Assembly: GCA_002338525.1 (NCBI GenBank)
Contig: DDIM01000013.1
Location: 1-39,496 of the forward strand
Reading direction: 5' to 3'
Length of the DNA: 39,496 nucleotides
From: Micavibrio sp. UBA1850
Lineage (GTDB): Bacteria; Pseudomonadota; Alphaproteobacteria; Micavibrionales; Micavibrionaceae
Shown here: positions 8,367 to 16,194 of the stretch, piece by piece
Numbering within the stretch: the first letter of the stretch is position 1
Layout of the letters: each line of letters starts with the position of its first letter
Notes under the pieces: model-generated
Told to the model about the DNA's origin: nothing
Seen by the model: the letters and a program-made list of their open reading frames with translations, nothing else
The model's database searches: none
Program-made: the position numbers and the translations under genes

Positions 8367-9812
8367 TTATAATCCGCTCATTTCATATAATTTTTCTACA
8401 TTATAGGAATTACTCGCCAGAGTTTTGCTCAAAGATTTTCCATTTTGTCCCTTAGGTAGCCCTACATCGCTCCATTCTGGCGTCTCATATCCCCAACGGC
8501 GTGCCGTATTTACAGCAAAGGTGGCAATTCGACCTGCATTAAACAGCCCCTCTGGCGACTGCTGAGCGATATCTGGAAGGTTATTTGCAATATTAACCGC
8601 CTCTTTAGCAATGGCTTCAACAGTATCTCTAATCAAAACCCTCGCATCGTCCTCATCAATGCCATAGTTTTTGGCAAGATTTACAAAGCTTTGCTCTTTT
8701 AACCCTTTTGTTTTTCCAGATAGTGGTAACACCATGTTATGTTCTTGGGGCTGCCTCCAAACCTCAGATGTTACATCATACACAGGGGCTAAAGAGGCTT
8801 GAGAAAATGACGCCTCGTCACTCGCGCCTTCAAATAACATTGAAAAATTCTTCCTGTGCATGTCATTGTCACCAAGAACCCAAGATAACAATGTTCGCTT
8901 TATAAGTGTTTTATAGTCTTGCTCAGGATTTTTTGAATACTGGCTCATCGTACGGCCAATTTCCTCCATATTCCCTGCGGTGCGTCCAGACATCGCATCA
9001 AATCCAGATACGCTATCAATACCAGCAAGAGAACAAAAATCTTGAATAAGGTAACGATTATTATAATCCTCGGCACTTTTTGGAATATCAAAGCGTTCAA
9101 CAACAAGTGCAGGTGGTAAATTCTCATCAAATTTTAATAAAGACGCCTCCGCCGTTTCAAGGCCGATACGCCGTGAGATTTCAAGACACATCCACTCATT
9201 TACGCCCCACCCTTCTTGTCCACCTGTGCTTGGAAATTTAATAAGATGAGTAAATTCTTGGTCTCCTGAAGGCGTTTGTAATGTTCCATCTTCTGAAAGA
9301 GACGCAGGCAGTTTTATTTCCGCCCCTGAAAATCGAGACAGCCCCCTATTCGACCAATATTTAGAGACCTGTTTGGCAAGTTTATCCGGCTCAATAGACT
9401 CAACTTTGAAGTCCATGCTCAGATTGCCTATAAACTCATGATCTTGTGTGAAATCTTCTAGCTTCCCTTTCAAAACATCTTTTTGTGCGCCTGGGCATTT
9501 GCAAGCATCAGACGAAATCGACAAATTAGAAAGATAGCGTAGCCCAGAAGAGATAAATTCCTTTTGGTGTCCATTACCAATCATTTTAAATACAGCATTA
9601 TCTGGATGCAGATTAACGAGAAATTGAGGCGCGCCATCTTCCTCACGACACACAAACATGTTTCTATATTTGTCGTCGGAGTAGCCCTGCCAATCAACCC
9701 CATCTTGCGTGAGATTAAACGAGCCAACCTTATCTCCATACCAATAAAGATTTAAGGGAAGCGTAGCCCCGTCTAGATTTACATTGTCGAAATTTAATTT
9801 AGCGTCACTCAT
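8367..9812 (-). CDS. HipA-like serine/threonine kinase (orphan, no HipB nearby)
   Basis: Protein of 481 residues with the HipA kinase fold. Visible motifs are a HipA N-terminal region with the gate-like RFSGAEIKLPASL (~160-172), the ATP-site strand THLIKFP (~188-194), NEWMCLEISRRIGL (~205-218), VVERFD (~237-242), the catalytic loop LGDNDMHRKNF (~313-323, Asp ~317) and the metal-binding YDVTS (~345-349). HipA toxins phosphorylate aminoacyl-tRNA synthetases such as GltX and cause growth arrest. ATG at 9812 is chosen over the longer frame because AGAAAGG precedes it at good spacing. It is unusual in that no helix-turn-helix HipB antitoxin gene lies on either side. An unusual CKC pair occurs near residue 105. 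It is divergent from a degenerate phosphoesterase-fold gene. Confidence 0.88.
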   Translation of the reverse strand: MSDAKLNFDNVNLDGATLPLNLYWYGDKVGSFNLTQDGVDWQGYSDDKYRNMFVCREEDGAPQFLVNLHPDNAVFKMIGNGHQKEFISSGLRYLSNLSISSDACKCPGAQKDVLKGKLEDFTQDHEFIGNLSMDFKVESIEPDKLAKQVSKYWSNRGLSRFSGAEIKLPASLSEDGTLQTPSGDQEFTHLIKFPSTGGQEGWGVNEWMCLEISRRIGLETAEASLLKFDENLPPALVVERFDIPKSAEDYNNRYLIQDFCSLAGIDSVSGFDAMSGRTAGNMEEIGRTMSQYSKNPEQDYKTLIKRTLLSWVLGDNDMHRKNFSMLFEGASDEASFSQASLAPVYDVTSEVWRQPQEHNMVLPLSGKTKGLKEQSFVNLAKNYGIDEDDARVLIRDTVEAIAKEAVNIANNLPDIAQQSPEGLFNAGRIATFAVNTARRWGYETPEWSDVGLPKGQNGKSLSKTLASNSYNVEKLYEMSGL

Positions 9813-9877
9813 ATTATACCTTTCTACACCAAAATAGACATAAAGTGTTAACAATTCATTGAGCAAACCGACGAATT

Positions 9878-9898
9878 TTATCCACTTTTTTATCCACA
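9878..9898 (+). promoter_or_regulatory. Two DnaA-box-like 9-mers in the hipA divergent spacer
   Basis: TTATCCACT at 9878-9886 and TTATCCACA at 9890-9898 lie on the same strand, 12 bases apart. The second is identical to the strong E. coli DnaA box and the first differs at the last base. They sit 66-86 bases upstream of the hipA start, where they could bind DnaA or simply be AT-rich coincidence. Function is inferred. Confidence 0.4.
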
Positions 9899-9902
9899 GC
9901 TA

Positions 9903-9930
9903 TTGGAATAAGATAATTTTCCTGTATACT
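9903..9930 (+). promoter_or_regulatory. Candidate promoter of the degenerate phosphoesterase gene
   Basis: TTGGAA (9903-9908) and TATACT (9925-9930) are spaced by 16 bases, giving a transcription start near 9937. This start would fall after the TTG at 9930 and so favours translation from the ATG at 9996. It lies 5 bases from the DnaA-box-like pair. Confidence 0.45.
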
Positions 9931-9995
9931 TGTTTATAAACTTGATTAATAAAAGCTTTTTCACACCTCTAGACGACCCCTTACAAAATATATTG

Positions 9996-10814
9996 ATGCA
10001 TAAGACTCATAACGACTCAATTATTGCTCCACTTGGAACCCCTAAAAAGACATGGGTGATCGGATCGATTCACTCTGACATCGATAAACTGATTGCGTTA
10101 CACGACAACCTGCTTGAGCGCTTCACACCAGGCGACCGCCTTATTTATACAGGAAATTACACAGGTTATGGCTTTTGCCCTAAGCAAACCTTAGAAGAAA
10201 TCATTACATTCCGCAGGCTTATACTTTCAATTCCAGGTGTCATACCAAGTGACATTATATATTTGCGCGGTCAGCAAGAAGAGATCATCTCAAAACTTAT
10301 GGAGCTGCCATTCGCACAAAATCCCGAGCAAATCTATTTATGGATGCTTAAAAACGGCCTTGCCGAAACACTCGAAGGCTTTGGGGTAGATCGTAACGAT
10401 GGTCAACTAGCTGCAAAAGAAGGCGTAATGGGCCTATGTCGTTGGACGGGGCGCGTAAGAGGACGCCTACGTACAATCGCAGGCTACGACACCTTTATGA
10501 ACGAGCTTAAACGCGCAGCACACACATGCAAAACTACAGAAGCCCCTATGCTCTTTGTAAATGCAGGCATTGATTTTAAGAAATCTCTTAACGCGCAAGG
10601 TGACAGTTTTTGGTGGGCTTCTAAAGATTTTGCAAACGCACAAAAAACATATGATCCATTTAAATATGTTGTGAGAGGCTTTGATCCAGAACATCAAGGC
10701 GTGCATGTTAACGGTATAACAGCAACAATTGATGGTGGCTGTGGATTTGGCGGAACGCTTGCGTGTGCTGGCTTTGCAAAAAATAGTGAGCTTATCGATT
10801 TGTTTGAAGCCTAA
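9996..10814 (+). CDS. Degenerate calcineurin-like phosphoesterase fold protein (probable pseudo-phosphatase)
   Basis: Protein of 272 residues that follows the PPP/metallophosphoesterase plan but with metal ligands replaced. Where active enzymes have GDIHG it has GSIHSD (23-28); where they have GDxVDRG it has GNYTGYG (53-59); where they have GNHE it has RGQQEE (91-96); VHAGI becomes VNAGID (188-193) and the late HGH becomes RGF. Surrounding strands (KTWVIG, GDRLIYTG, DIIYLRG) keep the fold pattern, and the intact PPP protein at 30268-31107 in this window allows a direct comparison. The C terminus is glycine and cysteine rich (IDGGCGFGGTLACAG). Catalysis by the usual mechanism seems impossible; a binding or regulatory role is inferred. 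The start is uncertain: TTG at 9930 would add 22 residues. Confidence 0.7.
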   Translation: MHKTHNDSIIAPLGTPKKTWVIGSIHSDIDKLIALHDNLLERFTPGDRLIYTGNYTGYGFCPKQTLEEIITFRRLILSIPGVIPSDIIYLRGQQEEIISKLMELPFAQNPEQIYLWMLKNGLAETLEGFGVDRNDGQLAAKEGVMGLCRWTGRVRGRLRTIAGYDTFMNELKRAAHTCKTTEAPMLFVNAGIDFKKSLNAQGDSFWWASKDFANAQKTYDPFKYVVRGFDPEHQGVHVNGITATIDGGCGFGGTLACAGFAKNSELIDLFEA

Positions 10815-10846
10815 AAGATAAGCCGTCGCTCTAAAGAGCTTGCCCC

Positions 10847-11221
10847 TTACTTAGGAACAGGCAAAAGCGCCGCAACAACACGACGCCCCTCTGCCATTAA
10901 AACGCTGTACGTTCTACACGCAGCGCCCGTATCCATGCATTCAACATGCAGCCCCGCCTCACGTAAAGCCTTGCGCAATTCAGGAGCCAAAAACACAGTT
11001 TTTTCACCCGTTCCCAACAATACAATATCGATAGAATCTGCCACATCAATCAGTGGCTGAAAATCAACAAGCTCTAATGGGGTAGAATGTGGCCACGCCA
11101 TTGCATAATGAGGCGCAACAAGCACTGAGGTTTGATAGATGTCACCGCTAATTCGAAACTGCCCCTTAGCGTAGCTTTGTATGACTTTCTGGTCACTATC
11201 GATGAGCGGCGTTATATCCAT
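10847..11221 (-). CDS. Mth938-like domain protein (DUF498/NDUFAF3 family)
   Basis: Protein of 124 residues of the Mth938-like fold, related to human NDUFAF3, a complex I assembly factor. Typical features are the early QSYAKGQFRISG strand, the central VLLGTGEKTVFLAPELRKAL block and the MDTGAACRTYSVLMAEGRRVVAALLP ending. In many alphaproteobacteria this gene lies directly after secF, as here (12 bases). A role in respiratory complex assembly is suggested only by the eukaryotic relative. It ends convergently 32 bases from the pseudo-phosphatase gene. Confidence 0.85.
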   Translation of the reverse strand: MDITPLIDSDQKVIQSYAKGQFRISGDIYQTSVLVAPHYAMAWPHSTPLELVDFQPLIDVADSIDIVLLGTGEKTVFLAPELRKALREAGLHVECMDTGAACRTYSVLMAEGRRVVAALLPVPK

Positions 11222-11233
11222 CTTAAAGTACGG

Positions 11234-12190
11234 CTACGCGCCCTCTTCTGATGACAAAGCAGATGTATCGTCGCTGTTTGATGATCCGTTCTTGTCATCC
11301 CGGATGCGGAAAAGCATGAGCAATGGCGCCGCAACATATACAGATGAATATGTTCCAAGTGCCACACCAAAGATTAACGCGTCAACAAACCCACGAATAA
11401 CCTCACCACCAAAAATGTACAACGCAATCAAGGCAATTAACGTTGTCACCGACGTCATAATAGACCGTGACAGCATTTGGTTGACGGATAAGTTAAACAA
11501 ATCTTCTAAAAGTTTCTTTTTGTATTTACGCAAATTCTCGCGAATACGGTCAAACACAACAACCGTATCGTTGATCGAATAACCCGCGACTAAAAGAACA
11601 GCCGCTAAAGTTGCCAAGTCAAAACTTGCCTGCGTAAGGGCAAAGAACCCAAGTACGCCGATTGTGTCATGAAGCAGCGCCATAATCGCAGCCACACCAA
11701 ACTGCCACTCAAATCGAAACCACACATAAAGCAGAATACCAATCATTGAAAAACCAAAGGCCATCAAACCAGCCTTTTTCAACTCGTCCCCAACTTGAGG
11801 GCCAACATACTCAACACGACGATAATCAACGGCATCAAAGCGCTCTTCAATTTTCGCCTTAACTGTGTCTATAGCCTCTTGCTGTGTGGTCTCTCCACCA
11901 TCTTGCTGAGCCATACGGATCAAAAGATCAAGCGGGTCGCCAAATTCTTGAATAGAAATGCTGCCCAAGCCAAGCCCGTTGAGATCTGCGCGTAACTCTT
12001 GAATGTCAGGCGCTGTTTCAACACGCACCTCAATCAAGGTTCCCCCAGTAAAATCAATTCCGAGATTAAGACCGCGCGTAAACAATAATCCGAGCGATCC
12101 CAAAACGATAATGAGCGACATGAAATAGGCTAGCTTGCGATAGCCAATAAAATTGATATTCGTGTCAGATGGTACGAGTTTTAAAAGCAT
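11234..12190 (-). CDS. secF: Protein translocase subunit SecF
   Basis: Inner-membrane partner of SecD in the accessory complex that uses proton motive force to help pull proteins across SecYEG. The 318 residues show an N-terminal membrane segment, the LGIDFTGGTLIEV motif (~45-57), a periplasmic domain and five further membrane segments with VAGYSINDTVVVFDRIREN. A GAGG ribosome binding site precedes the ATG. The cytoplasmic end is acidic and serine rich. It lies 30 bases after secD within the yajC-secD-secF operon. Confidence 0.97.
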   Translation of the reverse strand: MLLKLVPSDTNINFIGYRKLAYFMSLIIVLGSLGLLFTRGLNLGIDFTGGTLIEVRVETAPDIQELRADLNGLGLGSISIQEFGDPLDLLIRMAQQDGGETTQQEAIDTVKAKIEERFDAVDYRRVEYVGPQVGDELKKAGLMAFGFSMIGILLYVWFRFEWQFGVAAIMALLHDTIGVLGFFALTQASFDLATLAAVLLVAGYSINDTVVVFDRIRENLRKYKKKLLEDLFNLSVNQMLSRSIMTSVTTLIALIALYIFGGEVIRGFVDALIFGVALGTYSSVYVAAPLLMLFRIRDDKNGSSNSDDTSALSSEEGA

Positions 12191-12220
12191 GTGAGCCTCT
12201 TAATTTATGTGTGTCTTAAT

Positions 12221-13768
12221 TTATATTTTTAAGCTTGTAGGCTTCTTTTTCTTCAACCACGTCGCAACAATCAATCTTGTTAACATGATCGCCGAGAACA
12301 AAGATGTTAAAATACCAATTGTCAGCGTCACCGCAAATCCACGTACAGGACCGCTTCCGAATGAATAAAGGAACAGCGCCGCAATTAACGTTGTCATATT
12401 GGCATCAACAATTGTTGACATCGCCTGCTTATAGCCTGAGTCAATGGCAGACACTAATGAGCGTCCTGAGCGCACTTCCTCACGGATACGTTCAAAAATA
12501 AGAACGTTAGCATCAACCGCCATACCAATCGTCAGGATAATCCCACCAATCCCCGGTAGTGTTAACGTGGCTTGCAGCCAAGACAATATAGCAAAAATCA
12601 ACGCCATATTAATCACGAGCGCAAAGGCTGCAAAACAACCAAACAAACCATAACTGGCAATCATGTATATAAGAATAAACGCCAGTGCCAATCCACCCGC
12701 AATAGCCCCTGCACGCACAGAGTCTTTACCCAGTGATGGGCCAACTGTTCGCTCTTCAACCACTTTTAGTGGCGCAGGCAACGCCCCTGCTCTTAAAAGC
12801 AGTGATGTATCGTTAGTTTCTTGAACCGTAAAGTTTCCTGTAATAATTGCAGAGCCTCCACAAATAGGCCCGTTAATACGAGGTGCTGATACAATCTCAC
12901 CATCCAACACAATAGCAAATGGTTTACCACTGTTCTCGCGTGTTACAGTACAGAATTTCTTTGCACCAATTGTGTTCAAGCGGAAACTCACAACAGGCTG
13001 ACCGTCTTGGAAAGCAGGCTGCGCATTTGTGAGCATATCACCTGTTAAAATCTTTTGACGCTTAACCGCCATCTTACTGCCTGGCGTGTCTCTATTCGGC
13101 AAACTAATTGTGTCAATGCCACCATCAAAATCAACCAAATGAAACGTTAGCTTAGCCGTTTGGCCCAAAAGGTCCTTAACGCGTTGCGGGTCATCCAAAC
13201 CAGGCAATTGCAAAACAATGCGTTCATCACCTTGACGTTGAATAACAGGCTCGCTCGTCCCTGTCTCATCTACACGACGTCGAACAATTTCGATGGATTG
13301 CTCAACAGTTTGACTTTTAATAGCTTGCAATGCCGCATCATCAAAAACAGCCTCGATACGGCCATTATTTTCACTGACTTGTGCACGATCATCGAGATCA
13401 CGTATGATTTTACGTGCCGCATCTGCCTGCGCCACATCATATAGTTCAACGTAAAACCCGTTTGCCATTGTTGCCTTACGCTTTAACCGTATCGTAGGGC
13501 GTGCGCGACGTAATTCTTTTTTCGCCTCGTCGAATAATCCATCAATCTGCTCATTCACAACAACGTCAACATCAACATCAAGCAAAAGGTGTGAGCCCCC
13601 TTGCAAATCAAGACCCAAATTAACAGTCTTGCTTGGCGCCCACGATGGCAGCGCCTCAGATAATGTTTGACGTGTATTTTCGTTCACGAAATTGGGTGCA
13701 GCATAAAGTACGCCCCATACGCAAACGGCAACAATTAAAAAGATTTTCCAACGGGAGAAATAAACCAT
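12221..13768 (-). CDS. secD: Protein translocase subunit SecD
   Basis: SecD, 515 residues, forms the accessory translocase with SecF and YajC. It has an N-terminal membrane segment, the NLGLDLQGGSHLLLDVDVD motif (~50-70), a large periplasmic P1 domain, and a C-terminal group of membrane segments with GMAVDANVLIFERIREE. Length is normal for short alphaproteobacterial SecD. Its ATG overlaps the yajC stop codon by one base (TAATG), which suggests translational coupling. Confidence 0.97.
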   Translation of the reverse strand: MVYFSRWKIFLIVAVCVWGVLYAAPNFVNENTRQTLSEALPSWAPSKTVNLGLDLQGGSHLLLDVDVDVVVNEQIDGLFDEAKKELRRARPTIRLKRKATMANGFYVELYDVAQADAARKIIRDLDDRAQVSENNGRIEAVFDDAALQAIKSQTVEQSIEIVRRRVDETGTSEPVIQRQGDERIVLQLPGLDDPQRVKDLLGQTAKLTFHLVDFDGGIDTISLPNRDTPGSKMAVKRQKILTGDMLTNAQPAFQDGQPVVSFRLNTIGAKKFCTVTRENSGKPFAIVLDGEIVSAPRINGPICGGSAIITGNFTVQETNDTSLLLRAGALPAPLKVVEERTVGPSLGKDSVRAGAIAGGLALAFILIYMIASYGLFGCFAAFALVINMALIFAILSWLQATLTLPGIGGIILTIGMAVDANVLIFERIREEVRSGRSLVSAIDSGYKQAMSTIVDANMTTLIAALFLYSFGSGPVRGFAVTLTIGILTSLFSAIMLTRLIVATWLKKKKPTSLKI

Positions 13769-14307
13769 TACTTTTTCGTTTTCTTAGCAGTTGTAGTTTT
13801 TGTTGAAGCTGTTTTCTTTGCAGGTGCTTTTTTAGCCGGTGTTTTCTTAGCGGCTGCTTTTTTAGCAGGCGCTTTTTCAACAGCCGCTGTCTTTTCAGCA
13901 ACCTTTTTAGTATCTACTTTACTTAATGTATCATCGTTTGCAGCCGTAGCACTTGGTATCGCCTCAGAATATGTCGACATTACAGATGAACGCAAAATAG
14001 TCAGCGTTGTGCCCTCAACCTTGATAGTCATTTCATGATCATTAACGATCTTTTCAACAACACCAACCAAGCCGCCTTGCGTCACAATCTTAGTGCCCTT
14101 TTTAAGCTCGGATAACATCGCGCTGTGTTCTTTCATACGCTTTTGCTGCGGACGGATCATCAACACATAAAACAAAAGAACCAATACAGCAATCAATCCC
14201 ATATTCATCATGAACGCTTCGCCTGCGCTTGGTGCATCAATTGCAGTTTCGTTAACCATATCTGTCGCAAGCCCTTCAGCCTGTGCGTATGCCTTTGAAA
14301 TAAACAT
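13768..14307 (-). CDS. yajC: Preprotein translocase subunit YajC with a Lys/Ala-rich tail
   Basis: YajC associates with SecDF at the inner membrane. The single membrane segment is at about residues 35-55 (GLIAVLVLLFYVLMIRPQQKR), followed by the conserved small domain (KGTKIVTQGGLVGVVEKI). Known YajC proteins are about 85-115 residues; this one is 179 because the last ~55 residues are a tandem of AKK, APAKK and TKTTTAKK units that resemble histone H1 or AlgP-like tails. The tail would be cytoplasmic and highly positive. A candidate promoter with an inverted repeat lies upstream. Confidence 0.95.
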   Translation of the reverse strand: MFISKAYAQAEGLATDMVNETAIDAPSAGEAFMMNMGLIAVLVLLFYVLMIRPQQKRMKEHSAMLSELKKGTKIVTQGGLVGVVEKIVNDHEMTIKVEGTTLTILRSSVMSTYSEAIPSATAANDDTLSKVDTKKVAEKTAAVEKAPAKKAAAKKTPAKKAPAKKTASTKTTTAKKTKK

Positions 14308-14348
14308 CTTTTATAAACCTTTTTCTATGTTCTAATAAAACTAGACTG

Positions 14349-14376
14349 ACTATAACTTTTCTTCTTTGAAACACAA
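14349..14376 (-). promoter_or_regulatory. Candidate promoter of the yajC-secDF operon
   Basis: Read on the minus strand, TTGTGT (14376-14371) and TATAGT (14354-14349) are spaced by 16 bases, and yajC starts at 14307. The -35 box lies inside a perfect inverted repeat, which would suit control by a dimeric protein. Confidence 0.35.
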
Positions 14377-14387
14377 GAGGTTTCAAA
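14365..14387. repeat. Inverted repeat upstream of yajC
   Basis: TTTGAAAC (14365-14372) and GTTTCAAA (14380-14387) are perfect 8-base inverted copies around a 7-base loop. Neither strand has a T tract after it, so it is unlikely to be an intrinsic terminator. It overlaps the -35 box of the candidate yajC promoter and may be an operator or an mRNA hairpin. Confidence 0.45.
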
Positions 14388-14440
14388 CCTGCCATCCACG
14401 GCTAATTTCTTGAAATATTTTTTATGAAAGTCTTAAGGCG

Positions 14441-15388
14441 TTATTCAATATATTTTGCAGGATCGAGCGCCTTAGTCCCGCGGCGCACTTCAAAATGTAA
14501 TTGCGGCTCTTTTACGTGCCCGGTAGATCCAACCGTTCCTATAATTTCTCCGCGCTTCACCTTACCGCCTTTTTTGCCCACCATTTTATCCATGTGGGCA
14601 TAGGCGGTAATATATTGGTCGGCGTGCTTTATGAGAATTAAATTACCAAATCCCTCCAGCTCGTCATCAGCATAAACAATTATACCATTTTCGGCCGCAC
14701 GAACCGACGCCCCGCGCGGTGCTTTAATGTTTATACCGTCATTGTGCAAACTATCTTCTTTGGGACCAAACGAAGAAATGGTCTTCCCGTTTACCGGAGA
14801 CATAAAACGCCCAGAACTACGCGGCGCAGGGGTTTCTAGCTTCGATTTTTTCAACGCTTTAGATTGCTTATAAACTGGTTTTGTTTGGGGCTTAGCTTTC
14901 TCAGAATTCACAGATGCTTGTCGCTGGTCAGGAACATAGCTTTGTCCCTTGTTATTGTCATTGAGCTCCGCGTATTGAACACGCGTAACTGAAGACGGAA
15001 CACGTAACGTTTGGCCTGGGTGAATGATATAAGGTGATGGCACCTCATTTAAACGAGATAAATCGCGTACTGAAATTTTGAACATTCGTGCAATGCTAGA
15101 CAGGCTGTCGCCCTTTCGCACTTCGTATGTATTGGGTGCTGGCAGCATCAACCGCTCACCTGTGTTGAGCTCATAGGGAGGGCGAACCTCGTTGATATCC
15201 ATCAAATCACGTAAAGGCACGTTATAACGCTGTGAAATACTCCACAATGTGTCACCTGCGTGCACTGTGTGAATGCCGTTATTACTTCCCCCATCACTCA
15301 AGCCATAGTGATATATGCGTACACCTTGCGGGTCATGCGAACACCCACTTAGGAATAAAATCAAAAAAAACGCAATAAAACGAAACAT
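14441..15388 (-). CDS. LysM/M23 domain lipoprotein, NlpD/DipM-like cell-division factor
   Basis: Lipoprotein of 315 residues: a signal peptide with lipobox LSGC (Cys 16), two LysM peptidoglycan-binding domains (~42-85 and ~88-132), a basic linker, and a LytM/M23 domain (~195-315). The domain lacks canonical zinc ligands: the HxGxD site reads NDGIN and the HxH site reads QLH, the pattern of NlpD and DipM. Such degenerate LytM proteins activate amidases that split septal peptidoglycan rather than cutting it themselves. It stands between pcm and yajC as in other alphaproteobacteria. Regulation of an AmiC-type amidase is inferred from the family. Confidence 0.88.
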   Translation of the reverse strand: MFRFIAFFLILFLSGCSHDPQGVRIYHYGLSDGGSNNGIHTVHAGDTLWSISQRYNVPLRDLMDINEVRPPYELNTGERLMLPAPNTYEVRKGDSLSSIARMFKISVRDLSRLNEVPSPYIIHPGQTLRVPSSVTRVQYAELNDNNKGQSYVPDQRQASVNSEKAKPQTKPVYKQSKALKKSKLETPAPRSSGRFMSPVNGKTISSFGPKEDSLHNDGINIKAPRGASVRAAENGIIVYADDELEGFGNLILIKHADQYITAYAHMDKMVGKKGGKVKRGEIIGTVGSTGHVKEPQLHFEVRRGTKALDPAKYIE

Positions 15389-15400
15389 GCTATAAAAAGA

Positions 15401-16069
15401 CTACGCCTCCATCATATTGGCCACATCAGGTAGCAACGGCACAAAACGTGTTGGCATCAAATCTTTCATCGCATACGTTTTGTCACCTTCTTTTTTATAA
15501 AGACGTAAAACTTGTTCGCCACTAGCACGCTCGATCGGAATAACAAGCAATCCACCTACTGCTAATTGTTCCATTAACGCAGGAGGCACGCTATATTTCG
15601 CGGCTGCCGTCACAATGATACGCTCAAAGGGCGCTTGTTCAATCCAGCCTTGCATACCATCCCCTGCAATAGATGTAATATTACGAAGCCCAAGATGTTC
15701 AAAACGGCGCTCTGCAATATCTAGCAACGGCTTATGCCGTTCTATTGTATAAAGCCTTCGGCACAAACATGATAAAATCGCAGCCTGATAGCCTGACCCT
15801 GTTCCAATTTCTAAAACCTTATGGCGGTCGTGTAATTGTAATGCCTGCGTCATAACAGCCACAATTTGAGGCTGGCTAATTGTTTGCCCCAGCCCAATAG
15901 ACAGTGCTCTATTTTCATAGGCCTGATCTTCAAAACCGTTTGAAACGAAAATTTCACGTGGCGTTGTTTCTATCGCCTTCAAAACGTTAGTATCCTTAAT
16001 ACCTTGGCTACGAAGCTCCATAACCAAGCGTATTTTTCTTGTATCCATATTGTGTGCAGTTGAAAGCAA
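15401..16069 (-). CDS. pcm: Protein-L-isoaspartate O-methyltransferase
   Basis: Repairs isoaspartyl residues in aged proteins by methyl transfer from S-adenosylmethionine. The 222-residue protein shows the family motif IGLGQTISQPQIVAVMTQAL (~55-75), the SAM-binding VLEIGTGSGYQAAIL (~84-98) and the late GGLLVIPI strand. The start chosen is a TTG with GGAG 8 bases upstream; the ATG at 16048 gives a protein 7 residues shorter and has no ribosome binding site. It lies 12 bases before the NlpD-like gene. In many relatives surE precedes pcm; it is absent here. Confidence 0.95.
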   Translation of the reverse strand: MLSTAHNMDTRKIRLVMELRSQGIKDTNVLKAIETTPREIFVSNGFEDQAYENRALSIGLGQTISQPQIVAVMTQALQLHDRHKVLEIGTGSGYQAAILSCLCRRLYTIERHKPLLDIAERRFEHLGLRNITSIAGDGMQGWIEQAPFERIIVTAAAKYSVPPALMEQLAVGGLLVIPIERASGEQVLRLYKKEGDKTYAMKDLMPTRFVPLLPDVANMMEA

Positions 16070-16148
16070 AGAGCGCGCTCCGTCAAAAAAAGCATGAGTG
16101 AAATTTATCCGAATCAGAACAATACGGACACACCCTTATGATGAATCA

Positions 16149-16173
16149 AATACCCTCTCAACTCAAGAGTATT
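16149..16173 (-). terminator. Possible terminator after the hybrid kinase gene
   Basis: AATACCCT (16149-16156) and AGAGTATT (16166-16173) form an 8-base stem with one G-T pair and a 9-base loop, 22 bases after the kinase stop codon. On the minus strand only TTTG follows, so termination would be weak; a T7 tract lies on the plus-strand side. Confidence 0.3.
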
Positions 16174-16194
16174 CCTCATTTTTTTGCTATCTGA

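Noticed and set aside
9841..9930. Chromosomal replication origin
   Set aside because: Only two DnaA-box-like sites and no dnaA, parAB, hemE or gidA neighbours; too little for an origin call. Kept only as a possible regulatory site.
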